DNA of 64,000 bases from Streptomyces cucumeris (GCF_024295805.1 NZ_JANCLX010000008.1:61397-125396), one strand, 5' to 3'. Shown: positions 1-10,895, counted from the first letter of the stretch. The notes: generated by a model from the sequence alone, not told the origin. Made by a program: numbers and translations.

Positions 1-115
1 CGAGGTCGTACAGCTCCTGGAGGACGAGGGCGTCGAGAAGTTCGAGTCGTCCTGGAACGACCTGCTGAAGTCCACGGAGGCGGAGCTCAACCGTCTCGCA
101 CCGTCGGAGGCGTGA
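1..115 (+). CDS. tal: Transaldolase, C-terminal end only
   Basis: The first 115 bases encode the last 37 residues of a protein ending LLKSTEAELNRLAPSEA before a TGA stop. The VEKFESSWNDLL segment is typical of the C-terminus of actinobacterial transaldolases, which move a dihydroxyacetone unit between sugar phosphates in the non-oxidative pentose-phosphate pathway. The identification rests on this short tail plus context, because zwf follows five bases after the stop as in other Streptomyces tkt-tal-zwf-opcA-pgl operons. The gene start and active-site lysine lie outside the window. Confidence 0.85.
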   Translation, partial: EVVQLLEDEGVEKFESSWNDLLKSTEAELNRLAPSEA

Positions 116-119
116 CACC

Positions 120-1646
120 TTGACCACCAGCAGCAATCCGCTGCGTGACCCGAGGGACCGGCGGCTCCCGCGTATCGCGGGGCCGTCCGGCCTGGTCATC
201 TTCGGCGTCACGGGCGATTTGTCCCGGAAAAAGCTGATGCCGGCCGTGTACGACCTGGCCAATCGCGGACTGCTGCCGCCGGGCTTCTCGCTCGTCGGCT
301 TCGCCCGCCGCGACTGGGAGCACGAGGACTTCGCGCAGGTCGTCCATGACGCCGTCAAGGAGCATGCGCGGACCCCGTTCCGCGAGGAGGTCTGGCAGCA
401 GCTCGCCGAAGGCTTCCGCTTCGTGCCCGGCGACTTCTCCGACGACGAGGCGTTCAAGACGCTGCGGTCGACCATAGAGGAGCTGGACAAGGCCCGCGGT
501 ACCGGCGGCAACTTCGCGTTCTACCTGTCCGTACCGCCGAAGTTCTTCCCCACCGTGGTGCAGCAGCTCAAGAAGCACGGGCTGTCCGACGGACAGGGCG
601 ACTCCTGGCGCCGCGCGGTCATCGAGAAGCCCTTCGGCCACGACCTGAAGAGCGCACAGGAGCTCAACCAGGTCGTCCACGAGGTCTTCCGGCCCAGCGA
701 CGTCTTCCGGATCGACCACTACCTGGGCAAGGAGACGGTCCAGAACATCCTGGCGCTGCGCTTCGCCAACACGATGTTCGAGCCGATCTGGAACCGCAGC
801 TATGTGGACCATGTCCAGATCACCATGGCCGAGGACATCGGCATCGGCGGCCGCGCGGGCTACTACGACGGCATCGGCTCCGCCCGTGACGTCATCCAGA
901 ACCACCTGCTCCAGCTCCTCGCCCTGACCGCCATGGAGGAGCCCGCCTCCTTCGAGGCGGACGCGCTGGTCACCGAGAAGCTCAAGGCGCTCAGGGCCGT
1001 CAAGCTCCCCCGGGAGCTGGGCAAGCACACCGTGCGCGGTCAGTACGCACACGGCTGGCAGGGCGGCGAGGAGGTGCTCGGCTACCTGGAGGAGGAGGGC
1101 ATCGACCCGCACTCCAAGACCGACACCTTCGCCGCGATCAAGCTGGAGATCGACAACCGCCGCTGGGCGGGCGTCCCCTTCTACCTGCGCACCGGCAAGC
1201 GGCTGGGGCGGCGGGTCACCGAGATCGCCGTGGTCTTCCAGCGCGCCCCGCACTCCCCGTTCGGCACCACCGACACCCAGGAGCTGGGGCAGAACGCCCT
1301 GGTCATCCGGGTGCAGCCGGATGAGGGCATCACCATCAGGTTCGGCTCCAAGGTGCCCGGCACCTCCATGGAGATCCGGGACGTGACGATGGACTTCGCC
1401 TACGGCGAGTCCTTCACCGAATCCAGCCCCGAGGCGTACGAGCGGCTGCTGCTCGATGTGCTGCTCGGCGACGCCAACCTCTTCCCCCGTCATCAGGAGG
1501 TGGAGCAGTCCTGGCGGATCCTCGACCCGATCGAGGCGTACTGGGACAAGCACGGCAAGCCCGAGCAGTACACGGCCGGGACCTGGGGTCCGAAGGCCGC
1601 GGACGAGATGCTCGCACGAGACGGACGGAGCTGGCGGCGGCCATGA
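120..1646 (+). CDS. zwf: Glucose-6-phosphate 1-dehydrogenase
   Basis: This 508-residue cytoplasmic enzyme oxidises glucose-6-phosphate to 6-phosphogluconolactone and reduces NADP+, the entry step of the oxidative pentose-phosphate pathway. The nucleotide-binding motif GVTGDLSRKK is at residues 29-38, and the substrate and catalytic signature RIDHYLGKE is near residue 197. Length is normal for the family. The start is taken as the TTG four bases after the tal stop, giving MTTSSNPLRDP as in relatives. It overlaps the opcA start by four bases (ATGA), so the two are translationally coupled. In actinomycetes OpcA is needed for full activity of this enzyme, which fits the order. Confidence 0.97.
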   Translation: MTTSSNPLRDPRDRRLPRIAGPSGLVIFGVTGDLSRKKLMPAVYDLANRGLLPPGFSLVGFARRDWEHEDFAQVVHDAVKEHARTPFREEVWQQLAEGFRFVPGDFSDDEAFKTLRSTIEELDKARGTGGNFAFYLSVPPKFFPTVVQQLKKHGLSDGQGDSWRRAVIEKPFGHDLKSAQELNQVVHEVFRPSDVFRIDHYLGKETVQNILALRFANTMFEPIWNRSYVDHVQITMAEDIGIGGRAGYYDGIGSARDVIQNHLLQLLALTAMEEPASFEADALVTEKLKALRAVKLPRELGKHTVRGQYAHGWQGGEEVLGYLEEEGIDPHSKTDTFAAIKLEIDNRRWAGVPFYLRTGKRLGRRVTEIAVVFQRAPHSPFGTTDTQELGQNALVIRVQPDEGITIRFGSKVPGTSMEIRDVTMDFAYGESFTESSPEAYERLLLDVLLGDANLFPRHQEVEQSWRILDPIEAYWDKHGKPEQYTAGTWGPKAADEMLARDGRSWRRP

Positions 1647-2710
1647 ACATCGATCTCACGGACACCACGTCCGCCCGGGTCAACTCCGCCCTGGTCCAGG
1701 CGCGCCGGTCCGCCGGCACCCCCGCCACGGGCATGGTGCTGACCCTGGTGATCGTGACCGACGAGGGCAATCACTACGACGCCCTCAAGGCGGCCAGCGA
1801 GGCGTCCAAGGAGCATCCGTCGCGCAACCTGGTCGTCATCAAGCGCCCGGGGCGTTCGCCCCGGGACCGCAAGATGGCCCGGCTGGACGCCGAGGTGCGG
1901 ATCGGCGGGGAGACCGGCACCGGTGAGACGGTGCTGCTGCGGCTCCACGGCGAACTGGCCAACCACGCCCATTCGGTGGTGCTGCCGCTGCTGCTGCCGG
2001 ACGCCCCGGTGGTGGTGTGGTGGCCCGAGGACGCCCCGGAGAACCCCAGCGAGGACCTGCTCGGCCAGCTCGCACAGCGCCGGATCACCGACGCCCAGGC
2101 CACCGAGGACCCGGTCGCCACGCTCGGGATGCGGGCCGAGACCTACACGCCGGGCGACACCGATCTGGCCTGGACGCGGATCACCCCGTGGCGCAGTGTG
2201 CTCGCGGCCGCGCTGGACCAGAAGCACTCCCCGATCACCTCCGCGACCGTGGAGGGCGAGGCGTACAACCCGAGCAGTGAGCTGCTCGCGCTCTGGCTCG
2301 CCGAGCGGCTGCGGGTGCCGGTGGACCGCCAGGTCTCGGACGGCCCCGGGCTGACCGCGGTCCGGCTGGAGACCGCCGACGGGGTGATCTGCCTGGACCG
2401 GGCCAACGGTTCGCTGGCCGAGCTGGCGATGCCGGGGCAGCCGGACCGTCATGTGGCGCTCCAGCGGCGGGAGATGTCGGAGCTGATCGCCGAGGAGCTG
2501 CGCCGGCTGGACCCGGACGAGATGTACGCCTCGGCAGTGAAGTACGGAGTGAGCAAGCTGGGCAAGGCCGCCACCGCGACCCATGCGTCGGCGCCCAAGC
2601 CCGGTGCGGCTGACGGCAACGGCAACAGCAACGGCCAGGCCCGTCCGGTTCCGGCGCCGCCGAAGCACAAGCCCGAGGGCAAGACCGAGGGCAAGGCGGC
2701 GGACGCATGA
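1643..2710 (+). CDS. opcA: OpcA, glucose-6-phosphate dehydrogenase assembly protein
   Basis: This 355-residue protein belongs to the OpcA family, which assembles or activates glucose-6-phosphate dehydrogenase in actinobacteria and cyanobacteria. It has no catalytic motif of its own. The N-terminus MNIDLTDTTSARVNSAL and the internal PLLLPDAPVVVWWPEDAP stretch are typical. The last 40 residues are a low-complexity tail rich in Ala, Asn, Gly, Pro and Lys. Its start overlaps the zwf stop and its stop overlaps the pgl start, each as ATGA, giving a tightly coupled three-gene unit that produces NADPH. Confidence 0.95.
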   Translation: MNIDLTDTTSARVNSALVQARRSAGTPATGMVLTLVIVTDEGNHYDALKAASEASKEHPSRNLVVIKRPGRSPRDRKMARLDAEVRIGGETGTGETVLLRLHGELANHAHSVVLPLLLPDAPVVVWWPEDAPENPSEDLLGQLAQRRITDAQATEDPVATLGMRAETYTPGDTDLAWTRITPWRSVLAAALDQKHSPITSATVEGEAYNPSSELLALWLAERLRVPVDRQVSDGPGLTAVRLETADGVICLDRANGSLAELAMPGQPDRHVALQRREMSELIAEELRRLDPDEMYASAVKYGVSKLGKAATATHASAPKPGAADGNGNSNGQARPVPAPPKHKPEGKTEGKAADA

Positions 2711-3489
2711 CAGCTCCGCAGGTCGTCGTCCACCGCGACAAGGAGCTGATGGCCCAGGCCGCGGCGGCCCGGCTGCTCACGAAGATCGTGGACGCCCAGG
2801 CCGCCCGCGGCTCCGCGTCGGTGGTCCTCACCGGCGGCCGCAACGGCAACGGCCTGCTGACCGCGCTCGCCTCCTCCCCCGCGCGCGATGCGGTGGACTG
2901 GTCCCGACTGGACCTGTGGTGGGGCGATGAGCGCTTCCTGCCGGAGGGCCATCCGGACCGCAATGTCACCCAGGCCCGGGACGCGCTGCTGGACGCGGTG
3001 CCGCTGGACCCGGCGCGGATGCACGCCATGCCCCCGTCCGACGGTCCGCACGGCGGCGATGTGGACGCGGCGGCCGAGGCGTACGCCGCCGAACTGGGCC
3101 GGGCCGCGCGGCCGGAGAACCACGGCGCGGTGCCGTCCTTCGACGTCCTGCTGCTGGGTGTCGGCCCGGACACCCATGTGGCCTCGCTCTTCCCCGAGCT
3201 GCCCGCCGTGCGGGAGACCGAGCGGACGGTGGTCGGGGTGCGTGGCGCGCCCAAGCCGCCGCCCACCCGGATCACGCTGACCCTGCCCGCGATCCGCGCG
3301 GCACGGGAGGTGTGGCTGCTGGCGGCCGGTGAGGACAAGGCGAAGGCGGTGACCATCGCACTGTCGGGCGCCGGGGAGCTCCAGGCCCCGGCGGCGGGTG
3401 CGTACGGCCGCAGCCGCACGCTGTGGCTGCTGGACCGGGCCGCGGCGGCCGGGCTGCCGCGCGAGCTGTATCCCCCGGCCTCGCCGTAG
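2707..3489 (+). CDS. pgl: 6-phosphogluconolactonase
   Basis: This 260-residue protein of the glucosamine-6-phosphate isomerase/6-phosphogluconolactonase fold (DevB type) hydrolyses 6-phosphogluconolactone made by Zwf. Supporting motifs are VVLTGGRNGNGLL, DLWWGDERFLPEGHPDRN and LLLGVGPDTHVASLFP, the last containing the conserved GxGxDxHxASLFP signature. It is the last gene of the zwf-opcA-pgl operon and is followed by a strong hairpin. Translation probably depends on ribosomes finishing opcA because the start codon overlaps that stop. Confidence 0.95.
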   Translation: MTAPQVVVHRDKELMAQAAAARLLTKIVDAQAARGSASVVLTGGRNGNGLLTALASSPARDAVDWSRLDLWWGDERFLPEGHPDRNVTQARDALLDAVPLDPARMHAMPPSDGPHGGDVDAAAEAYAAELGRAARPENHGAVPSFDVLLLGVGPDTHVASLFPELPAVRETERTVVGVRGAPKPPPTRITLTLPAIRAAREVWLLAAGEDKAKAVTIALSGAGELQAPAAGAYGRSRTLWLLDRAAAAGLPRELYPPASP

Positions 3490-3513
3490 CACGCGTCATC
3501 CGACGCTTCCACC

Positions 3514-3552
3514 AGCGATCCCCCGTGGCGCCCGGCGCCACGGGGGATCGCT
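3514..3552. terminator. Bidirectional hairpin terminator between pgl and pgi
   Basis: A perfect inverted repeat with 19-base arms and a one-base centre (effectively a small loop) lies between the convergent ends of pgl and pgi. Each arm begins AGCGATCCCCCGTGG. It is symmetrical, so it can serve both transcripts. There is no long T-run, which is usual for Streptomyces. Confidence 0.85.
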
Positions 3553-3577
3553 GTATCTCAGGGGCGGACCCGGGGGC

Positions 3578-5239
3578 TCAACGGCCGCGCAGCGCCCGGT
3601 AGGTGGCGACGAGCTGCTCGGTGGAGGTGTCGAGTCCCTCGACCTTCGCGCCCTCGGTGAGGGCGGGCTCGACCCGCTTGGCGAGCACCTTGCCGAGCTC
3701 CACGCCCCACTGGTCGAAGGAGTCGATGTTCCACACGGCGCCCTGGACGAACACCTTGTGCTCGTAGAGGGCGACGAGCTGGCCGAGCACCGAGGGGGTC
3801 AGCTCGGAGGCCAGGATCGTGGTGGTGGGGCGGTTGCCGCGGAAGGTCTTGTGCGGCACCAGCTCCGCGGGCACTCCCTCCGCGGCGACCTCCTCCGGGG
3901 TCTTGCCGAAGGCCAGCGCCTGGCCCTGGGCGAAGAGGTTGGCCATCAGCAGGTCGTGCTGGGCGACCAGGCCGGGCTCCAGGTCCTCCACCGGCCGGGC
4001 GAAGCCGATCAGATCGGCGGGGATCAGCTTGGTGCCCTGGTGGAGCAACTGGTAGTAGGCGTGCTGTCCATTGGTGCCGGGGGTGCCCCAGACCACCGGA
4101 CCGGTCTGCCAGCCGACCGGCTCGCCCTCGCGGTCCACCGACTTGCCGTTGGACTCCATGTCCAGTTGCTGGAGGTAGGCGGTGAACTTGGACAGGTAGT
4201 GGCTGTAGGGCAGGACGGCGTGGGACTGGGCATCGTGGAAGTTGTCGTACCAGATGCCCAGCAGGCCCATCAGCAGCGGTGCGTTCTCCTCCGGCGGGGC
4301 CGAGGTGAAGTGCTCGTCGACCAGATGGAATCCGGCGAGCATCTCGCGGAAGTGGTCCGGGCCGATGGCGATCATCAGGGAGAGGCCGATCGCCGAGGGG
4401 TAGGAGTAGCGCCCGCCGACCCAGTCCCAGAACTCGAACATGTTGGCCGTGTCGATACCGAATGCGGAGACCTTCTCCGCGTTGGTCGACAGCGCCACGA
4501 AGTGCTTGGCGACGGCCTCCGGACCGGCGCCCAGACCGTCCAGCAGCCATGCGCGGGCGGACGTGGCGTTGGTGATGGTCTCGATGGTGGTGAACGTCTT
4601 GGACGCGACGATGAACAGCGTCTCGGCCGGGTCCAGATCACGCACCGCCTCATGGAGGTCGGCGCCGTCCACGTTGGAGACGAACCGGAACGTCAGCGAA
4701 CGGTCGGTGTAGGCGCGCAGCGCCTCGAACGCCATGGCCGGGCCCAGATCCGAGCCGCCGATACCGATGTTGACGACGTTCCTGATGCGCTTGCCGGTGT
4801 GACCGGTCCAGTCACCGGAACGGACCCGGTCGGTGAAGACGGCCATCTTGGCGAGCACCGCGTGCACATCCGGGACGACGTCCTTGCCGTCCACCGAGAT
4901 GACGGCGGAGCGGGGTGCCCGCAGCGCGGTGTGCAGCACTGCCCGGTTCTCGGTGGTGTTGATCTTCTGGCCGCGGAACATCGCATCGCGCAGCTCGGCC
5001 ACCTCGGTGGCGCGGGCCAGTTCGCGCAGCAGCCGCAGGGTCTCATCGGTGACCAGGTGCTTGGAGTAGTCCAGATGGAGATCGCCGACCTGGAGGGTGA
5101 GCCTGCGACCCCGCTCGGGGTCGCCTGCGAACAGCTCGCGAAGCTGCGCGTCACCGAGCTCCTTGCGGTGTGCGACCAGCGCCTGCCACTCGGGCAGCTG
5201 GTCGAGCCTGCCGCGGCCTTCTGCGTTCATCTCGGACAT
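3578..5239 (-). CDS. pgi: Glucose-6-phosphate isomerase
   Basis: This 553-residue enzyme interconverts glucose-6-phosphate and fructose-6-phosphate, linking glycolysis to the adjacent pentose-phosphate operon. Family signatures [12 protein letters not shown] and [19 protein letters not shown] are present, the second carrying the GxNGQH active-site region. The start at ATG ([12 protein letters not shown]) is preferred over an in-frame codon 14 residues upstream because a GAGAAG ribosome binding sequence sits a suitable distance before it. It lies 43 bases downstream of the MFS gene on the same strand. Confidence 0.96.
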   Translation of the reverse strand: MSEMNAEGRGRLDQLPEWQALVAHRKELGDAQLRELFAGDPERGRRLTLQVGDLHLDYSKHLVTDETLRLLRELARATEVAELRDAMFRGQKINTTENRAVLHTALRAPRSAVISVDGKDVVPDVHAVLAKMAVFTDRVRSGDWTGHTGKRIRNVVNIGIGGSDLGPAMAFEALRAYTDRSLTFRFVSNVDGADLHEAVRDLDPAETLFIVASKTFTTIETITNATSARAWLLDGLGAGPEAVAKHFVALSTNAEKVSAFGIDTANMFEFWDWVGGRYSYPSAIGLSLMIAIGPDHFREMLAGFHLVDEHFTSAPPEENAPLLMGLLGIWYDNFHDAQSHAVLPYSHYLSKFTAYLQQLDMESNGKSVDREGEPVGWQTGPVVWGTPGTNGQHAYYQLLHQGTKLIPADLIGFARPVEDLEPGLVAQHDLLMANLFAQGQALAFGKTPEEVAAEGVPAELVPHKTFRGNRPTTTILASELTPSVLGQLVALYEHKVFVQGAVWNIDSFDQWGVELGKVLAKRVEPALTEGAKVEGLDTSTEQLVATYRALRGR

Positions 5240-5282
5240 CAGCCCACTTCTCGTCGGTGCCTGTACCCCGCCGGCCACCAAC

Positions 5283-6533
5283 CTAATTGATGCCGGAGCG
5301 CAATCCCGGAACGAGGGCCACCAGACCGCAGGCGAACAGTGCGGCGGCCGCCAGCGCCGGGGCGTTCAGCCCCCAGGCCGCGGCGATCACCCCGCCGAGC
5401 AGGGCGCCCAGCGGGGCCCCGGCGGTGGTCAGGGTGCGGAACGCGGCGCTCACCCGGCCCAGCATCTCGGCCGGGCTGCGCTGCTGCATCATCGTCACCT
5501 CGGTGACGTTCCAGATCATTCCGGAGAAGCCGAACAGGCCCATGGCGGCGACGGCCACCGGCAGACTGCGGACCGTGCCCAGCGCGACCAGGGCGGCGAG
5601 CTGCGCCATCCCGCACACCAGCAGGGAACGGACCCGGCCCAGCCGGTCGGTGAGCCATCCGGCCGCCAGCCCGCCGGTGACACTGCCGATCCCGTAGACG
5701 GTCACCACCACGGCATAGCCGGTGGTCCCCGCGCCCAGCCAGCCGGTGACGATGAGCACCAGGGTGGCGATGAGCCCGCCGATACCGATGTTGACCAGCA
5801 TGGTGCAGCCGCACAGCGACCTCAGCACCCGGTCCCGCCACAGCAGCCGGACGCCCTCGGCGATGTCCTGGCGGAGGGTGCGGCCCGCCGGGCGCGGGGC
5901 GCGCTCGGGGGCCGTCACTCCGAGCGAGGCGACCAGGAGGGCGGCCAGCAGATAGGTGGCCGCGTCCGCCCAGAACGGCACCGCGGCGCCGAGCCCCAGC
6001 AGCACCGGCAGCAGCGGGGCGCCCACGAACCGGCCCATCACCTCCTGCCCGGTCATCAGCCGGGCATTGGCCCGGCCCAGCGCCTCCTGGCCCACCACCG
6101 ACGGCAGCAGCGCGGTGGCGGCGTTGTCGAAGAGGGTCTGGAGGGTGGTCAGGGCGAAGCCGAGGGCGAGCAGCAGCCCGATCGTGGCGTGGCCCTGCCA
6201 GACGGCCACCGCGAACCCCGCCATCAGGGCCGCCCGGACCGCGTCCACCGCCCACATCGCCCGCCGCTGGTCGACCCGGTCCGCGATGGCCCCGCCGATC
6301 AGCCCGAACAGCAGCCAGGGCAGAAAACCGCAGGCGGTCACCAGGGACACCAGCACCGGTGAGTCGGTCAGGGAGACCGCCAGCAGCGGCAGCGCGGCCC
6401 CGCGCAGCGCGTCCCCGAAGCGGGAGACCACGGCGGCCGTCCACAGCCGCCCGAACCCCCCGCGCCAGGCGGGCGCCGCCGGTTTCCCGCCGCCCCGCGC
6501 CCCCGCGCGCTCCCCGGCCTCCAGCGCGCTCAT
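5283..6533 (-). CDS. MFS transporter, enterobactin-exporter-like
   Basis: A 416-residue integral membrane protein with about twelve hydrophobic segments. It resembles the MFS_3/EntS-like group: the N-terminal [20 protein letters not shown] and the loop [14 protein letters not shown] (a GxxADRxxRR-type MFS motif A between helices 2 and 3). Many relatives are annotated as drug or siderophore exporters, but no substrate can be deduced here. The ATG start has a strong GGAGGAG site eight bases upstream. It precedes pgi with a short gap, so read-through into pgi is possible, though the functions are probably unrelated. Confidence 0.85.
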   Translation of the reverse strand: MSALEAGERAGARGGGKPAAPAWRGGFGRLWTAAVVSRFGDALRGAALPLLAVSLTDSPVLVSLVTACGFLPWLLFGLIGGAIADRVDQRRAMWAVDAVRAALMAGFAVAVWQGHATIGLLLALGFALTTLQTLFDNAATALLPSVVGQEALGRANARLMTGQEVMGRFVGAPLLPVLLGLGAAVPFWADAATYLLAALLVASLGVTAPERAPRPAGRTLRQDIAEGVRLLWRDRVLRSLCGCTMLVNIGIGGLIATLVLIVTGWLGAGTTGYAVVVTVYGIGSVTGGLAAGWLTDRLGRVRSLLVCGMAQLAALVALGTVRSLPVAVAAMGLFGFSGMIWNVTEVTMMQQRSPAEMLGRVSAAFRTLTTAGAPLGALLGGVIAAAWGLNAPALAAAALFACGLVALVPGLRSGIN

Positions 6534-6648
6534 CGGCGCTCCTCCCCCATGGCCGGCGCCCCGGCCGCACCCCCGTGAATCAGCACCCCACGACCGTAGC
6601 CCCGGCCACTGACAACGGCTCCGAGCCGGACCTCCGGACCTATGGACA

Positions 6649-6693
6649 ACGGCCCGGCCGCGCACCCCCTCGGAGGGTGCCCGGCCGGGCCGT
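6649..6693 (-). terminator. Strong two-tier hairpin after rbpA
   Basis: The 12-base arms (ACGGCCCGGCCG and its complement) enclose a second, nested hairpin with arms GCACCC/GGGTGC. It lies 30 bases past the rbpA stop on the minus strand and is the likely terminator of that gene. Confidence 0.75.
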
Positions 6694-6722
6694 CGTACGC
6701 GCTGCTCGGTTCGGCGTGCCGC

Positions 6723-7058
6723 CTAGATCTCGCCCCGGAGCTTGGCCAGCGCCTCGGCGAGGATCGCCTCGCCGTCGGCGTCGCTGCGCCGCTCCCGCAC
6801 ATACGCCAGATGCGTCTTGTACGGCTCGGTGCGCGGCGGGTCCGGCGGGTTGTCCCGGTCCTTGCCTGCGGGGAAGCCGCACCGCGGGCAGTCCCAGGTC
6901 TCGGGGACCTGCGCGTCGCTGGCGAAGCTCGGCTGAGTCTCGTGCCCGTTCGAGCACCAGAAGGAGATGCGCAGGCGCGGAGCCGATTCGCCTCGCTCGG
7001 CTTCTCCCATCGGCCCCGCTCCGACCCGACTTCCACGGATCGCGTTGCCACTTGCCAC
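6723..7058 (-). CDS. rbpA: RbpA-family RNA polymerase-binding protein
   Basis: A 111-residue protein with the RbpA domain architecture: N-terminal basic segment AIRGSRVGAGPMGEAERGE, a zinc-ribbon-like core with WCSNGHE and WDCPRCGFP, and a C-terminal helical part TEPYKTHLAYVRERRS. RbpA binds the principal sigma factor and RNA polymerase and stimulates transcription initiation in actinobacteria. The sequence differs from the main S. coelicolor RbpA as I remember it (that one has SYETDRGIDLAPRQ), so this may be a paralogue rather than the essential copy. The GTG start has AGGGAG upstream. It is monocistronic, with its own terminator. Confidence 0.8.
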   Translation of the reverse strand: MASGNAIRGSRVGAGPMGEAERGESAPRLRISFWCSNGHETQPSFASDAQVPETWDCPRCGFPAGKDRDNPPDPPRTEPYKTHLAYVRERRSDADGEAILAEALAKLRGEI

Positions 7059-7308
7059 GGTCGTAACTCCCTGCGTGATGGTGCCGCGAAGCATCGATGG
7101 CCGGCTTCGCCGCCCGGCGCCCCAGTCTACGTAAGGCCCAACGCGCGTCCAGTGAGAGGAGTTACACCCGCCACCCAGGACGCCACCCTCATGATAAGCC
7201 GCCACCGGCCCGCTGACGGACGGAACGTCAGTTATCGGATGCCCGTCGACGGCTGGACGACCCATGACCGAAGGCCCCGCCGGGCCCCGGTCGAGCTCGG
7301 GTCGAGCC

Positions 7309-7542
7309 TCAGTCCAGCTTCATCAGGAGACCGAGGACGACAATGCAGACGAACCACAGCAGACCGACCACAATGGTGATCCGGTCGAGGTTGCGCTCGG
7401 CGACCGAGGAGCCGCCCACCGAGGACTGCATCCCGCCACCGAACATATCGGACAGGCCGCCGCCCTTCCCCTTGTGCATGAGCACCAGCATCATCATCAA
7501 AAGGCTGAAGATGATGAGGGCGATCGAGAACCCCATGATCAC
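7309..7542 (-). CDS. secG: SecG, preprotein translocase subunit
   Basis: A 77-residue membrane protein with two hydrophobic segments (about residues 3-21 and 54-73) separated by a Gly-rich loop KGKGGGLSDMFGGGMQ, the classic SecG pattern. It is part of the SecYEG channel that exports unfolded proteins. The GTG start (MIMGFS) was chosen because GAGAGAG lies 12 bases upstream of it, versus 18 for the next ATG. It follows tpiA, pgk and gap on the same strand, the usual actinobacterial and wider bacterial gap-pgk-tpi-secG arrangement. Confidence 0.95.
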   Translation of the reverse strand: MIMGFSIALIIFSLLMMMLVLMHKGKGGGLSDMFGGGMQSSVGGSSVAERNLDRITIVVGLLWFVCIVVLGLLMKLD

Positions 7543-7574
7543 AGCTGGACCAACTCTCTCGGGCAGTTACGGAC

Positions 7575-7617
7575 GTCGGGGGCCGGATGGCGCGATCGCA
7601 CCACCACGACCCCCGAC
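7575..7617 (-). terminator. Possible weak terminator or attenuator between tpiA and secG
   Basis: Eight-base arms GTCGGGGG and CCCCCGAC are separated by 27 bases. This long-loop hairpin sits in the 106-base gap between tpiA and secG and could reduce read-through into secG. Confidence 0.4.
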
Positions 7618-7648
7618 AGGGTACGACGACCCGTGCGCTACGGCATAC

Positions 7649-8425
7649 TCACTGGTCGCGGAAACGAACGATCTTGACGAATTCCTCGGCGTCCAGCGCG
7701 GCACCGCCGACCAGGGCGCCGTCCACATCCGGCTGGGCCATGATCGCGGCGACGTTCCCGGACTTCACCGAGCCGCCGTACTGGATCCGGACCTTGTCGG
7801 CCAGCTCCTGGCTGTAGAGCTCGGCCAGCCGGGCGCGGATGGCCCCGCAGACCTCCTGGGCGTCCTCGGGGGTCGCCACCTCGCCGGTGCCGATCGCCCA
7901 GACCGGCTCGTAGGCGATCACGATCGTCTCGGCCTCCTCGGCCGGGATGTCGGCGAGCCCGCCGTCGAGCTGCGCGAGGGTGTGCGCGACCTGGTTGCCC
8001 GCCTTGCGGATCTCCAGGCCCTCCCCGACACAGAGGATCGGGGTGAGACCGTGCCGGAAGGCCGCCTTGACCTTGCGGTTGCAGATCTCGTCGGTCTCAT
8101 CGTGGTACTGGCGCCGCTCGGAGTGGCCCACCACGGCGAACGCGCAGTTCAGCTTGGCGAGCATGGCGCCGGAGATCTCGCCGGTGTAGGCGCCGGAGTC
8201 GTGCTCGGACACGTCCTGGGCACCGTACTTGATCTTCAGCCGGTCGCCGTCGACCAGCGTCTGCACCGAGCGGAGGTCGGTGAAGGGCGGCAGGACCGCG
8301 ACCTCGACGGCCTCATAGTCCTTGTCGGCGAGGGCGAAGGCGAGCTTCTGGACGTGGGCGATGGCCTCAAGGTGGTTGAGGTTCATCTTCCAGTTGCCCG
8401 CCATCAGCGGAATACGGTCACTCAC
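7649..8425 (-). CDS. tpiA: Triosephosphate isomerase
   Basis: A 258-residue TIM-barrel enzyme that interconverts dihydroxyacetone phosphate and glyceraldehyde-3-phosphate. It shows MAGNWKMN at the N-terminus with the substrate-binding Asn and Lys, the catalytic histidine in [10 protein letters not shown], the catalytic glutamate in [11 protein letters not shown] with the flexible phosphate loop, and YGGSVKSGN near the end. The GTG start lies six bases after the pgk stop, and its GGAGG site overlaps the end of pgk, so translation is probably coupled. Confidence 0.98.
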   Translation of the reverse strand: MSDRIPLMAGNWKMNLNHLEAIAHVQKLAFALADKDYEAVEVAVLPPFTDLRSVQTLVDGDRLKIKYGAQDVSEHDSGAYTGEISGAMLAKLNCAFAVVGHSERRQYHDETDEICNRKVKAAFRHGLTPILCVGEGLEIRKAGNQVAHTLAQLDGGLADIPAEEAETIVIAYEPVWAIGTGEVATPEDAQEVCGAIRARLAELYSQELADKVRIQYGGSVKSGNVAAIMAQPDVDGALVGGAALDAEEFVKIVRFRDQ

Positions 8426-8431
8426 GGTATT

Positions 8432-9634
8432 TCAGTCCTCCAGTGCGGCGAGGCCGGGGAGAGTCTTGCCCTCGAGGTATTCGAGGCTTGCGCCGCCGCC
8501 GGTCGAGATATGGCCGAAAGCGGATTCGTCGAATCCCAGGATGCGGACGGCCGCTGCCGAGTCGCCGCCGCCGACCACGGTGAAGGCGGGGCTGTCGAGC
8601 AGGGCCTGGGCGACGGCCCTGGTGCCGTCGGCGTAGTCGGGGTGCTCGAAGACACCCATCGGTCCGTTCCAGAAGACGGTGGCGGTGTCGGCCAGCTTGG
8701 CCGCGTAGAGCTTGCGGGTCTCCGGGCCGATGTCCAGGCCCTGCCGGTCGGCCGGGATGGCGTCGGCGGCCAGCACCTCGGGGTCGGCCGGGGCCTTCGT
8801 CTTCAGGTCGGGGAACCCGGCGGCGGCCAGGACGTCGACCGGGAGCACGAACTCCACACCGCGCTCCTCGGCGCGGCGCAGATACTCGCGCACCACCGGG
8901 ACCTGGTCCTCTTGGAGCAGCGAGCCGCCGACCTCGTGGCCCTGGGCCTTGAGGAAGGTGTACGCCATACCGCCGCCGATCAGGATGCGGTCGGCCTTCT
9001 CCAGCAGGTGGTCGATCACACCCAGCTTGTCGGAGACCTTGGCACCGCCGAGGACCACCGCGTACGGCCGCTTGACGTCCTCGGTGAGCTTCTTCAGCAC
9101 GGTCAGCTCGGCGGCGATCAGGTCGCCCGCGGCGTGCGGCAGCCGCGCCGGGAGGTCGTAGACGGAGGCGTGCTTGCGGTGCACCGCGCCGAAGCCGTCG
9201 CCCACATAGAGGTCGGCCAGCTCCGCGAGCCGGTCGGCGAAGGCGCCGCGCTCGGCGTCGTCCTTGCTGGTCTCACCGGCGTTGAAGCGCAGGTTCTCCA
9301 GCAGCGCGACCTGGCCGTCGGCGAGCCCTCCGACGGTGGCGCGCGCGCTGTCGTCCACGGTGTCGGTCGCGAAGGCGACCGGCTTGCCGAGCAGTTCACC
9401 GAGCCGCCGGGCCACCGGGGCCAGCGAGTACTGCGGGTCGGGCGCGCCCTTGGGGCGGCCGAGGTGCGAGGCGACGATGACCTTGGCGCCCCGGTCCAGG
9501 AGCTTGGTGATCGTCGGGACGGCGGCCCGGATCCGGCCGTCGTCGGTGATCGTCTCGCCGTCGAGCGGGACGTTCAGGTCGGCGCGGACGAACACCCGCT
9601 GTCCGGCGACCTGGAGATCGTCAATCGTCTTCAC
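8432..9634 (-). CDS. pgk: Phosphoglycerate kinase
   Basis: A 400-residue two-domain enzyme that transfers phosphate from 1,3-bisphosphoglycerate to ADP. The N-terminal substrate-binding motif RADLNVPLDG and the C-terminal nucleotide-binding loop VVGGGDSAAAV are clear, and the length is typical. The GTG start follows AAGGAG at good spacing. It sits between gap and tpiA. A hairpin upstream, between gap and pgk, suggests that pgk-tpiA may also be transcribed from its own promoter. Confidence 0.98.
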   Translation of the reverse strand: MKTIDDLQVAGQRVFVRADLNVPLDGETITDDGRIRAAVPTITKLLDRGAKVIVASHLGRPKGAPDPQYSLAPVARRLGELLGKPVAFATDTVDDSARATVGGLADGQVALLENLRFNAGETSKDDAERGAFADRLAELADLYVGDGFGAVHRKHASVYDLPARLPHAAGDLIAAELTVLKKLTEDVKRPYAVVLGGAKVSDKLGVIDHLLEKADRILIGGGMAYTFLKAQGHEVGGSLLQEDQVPVVREYLRRAEERGVEFVLPVDVLAAAGFPDLKTKAPADPEVLAADAIPADRQGLDIGPETRKLYAAKLADTATVFWNGPMGVFEHPDYADGTRAVAQALLDSPAFTVVGGGDSAAAVRILGFDESAFGHISTGGGASLEYLEGKTLPGLAALED

Positions 9635-9657
9635 AGAATGGCTCCTTGATCATGTGG

Positions 9658-9698
9658 AAGGGGCCCGCTGCGACGGCGGCGTCGTAGCGGGCCCCTTT
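9658..9698 (-). terminator. Hairpin between gap and pgk
   Basis: Long arms based on AAGGGGCCCGCTGCGAC pair with the segment before 9698, with one bulged A and one G-U pair. It ends with three T on the plus strand, so it is more likely a partial terminator of the minus-strand gap transcript, which would allow gap to be expressed above pgk. Confidence 0.65.
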
Positions 9699-9718
9699 CC
9701 TCGCTCATCGCGACAGCG

Positions 9719-10738
<1,020 letters not shown>

Positions 10739-10828
10739 TCAGGTTTGCCGGGCTTCCCGGCGAGCTTGTGTGGTTGTCCCCGACCGCCTCCGACCCTACC
10801 GCTATCACGAGACGTACGTGACATTGGC

Positions 10829-10871
10829 ATCGGCGGCCCATGACCACGGAAAAGTGGTATGGGCCGCCGAT
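10829..10871 (-). terminator. Hairpin terminator after the M14 carboxypeptidase gene
   Basis: Arms of 13 bases (ATCGGCGGCCCAT and complement) extend with a further five pairs (ACCAC/GTGGT) after a bulged G, and the loop is GGAAAA. It sits 25 bases past the stop of the minus-strand carboxypeptidase gene and separates it from gap. Confidence 0.85.
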
Positions 10872-10895
10872 TCAGTCACGATTCGTCACGGTCTG

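Noticed and set aside
3398..5290. 630-codon plus-strand frame opposite pgi
   Set aside because: Shadow frame without recognisable domains; it also runs through the pgl/pgi terminator.
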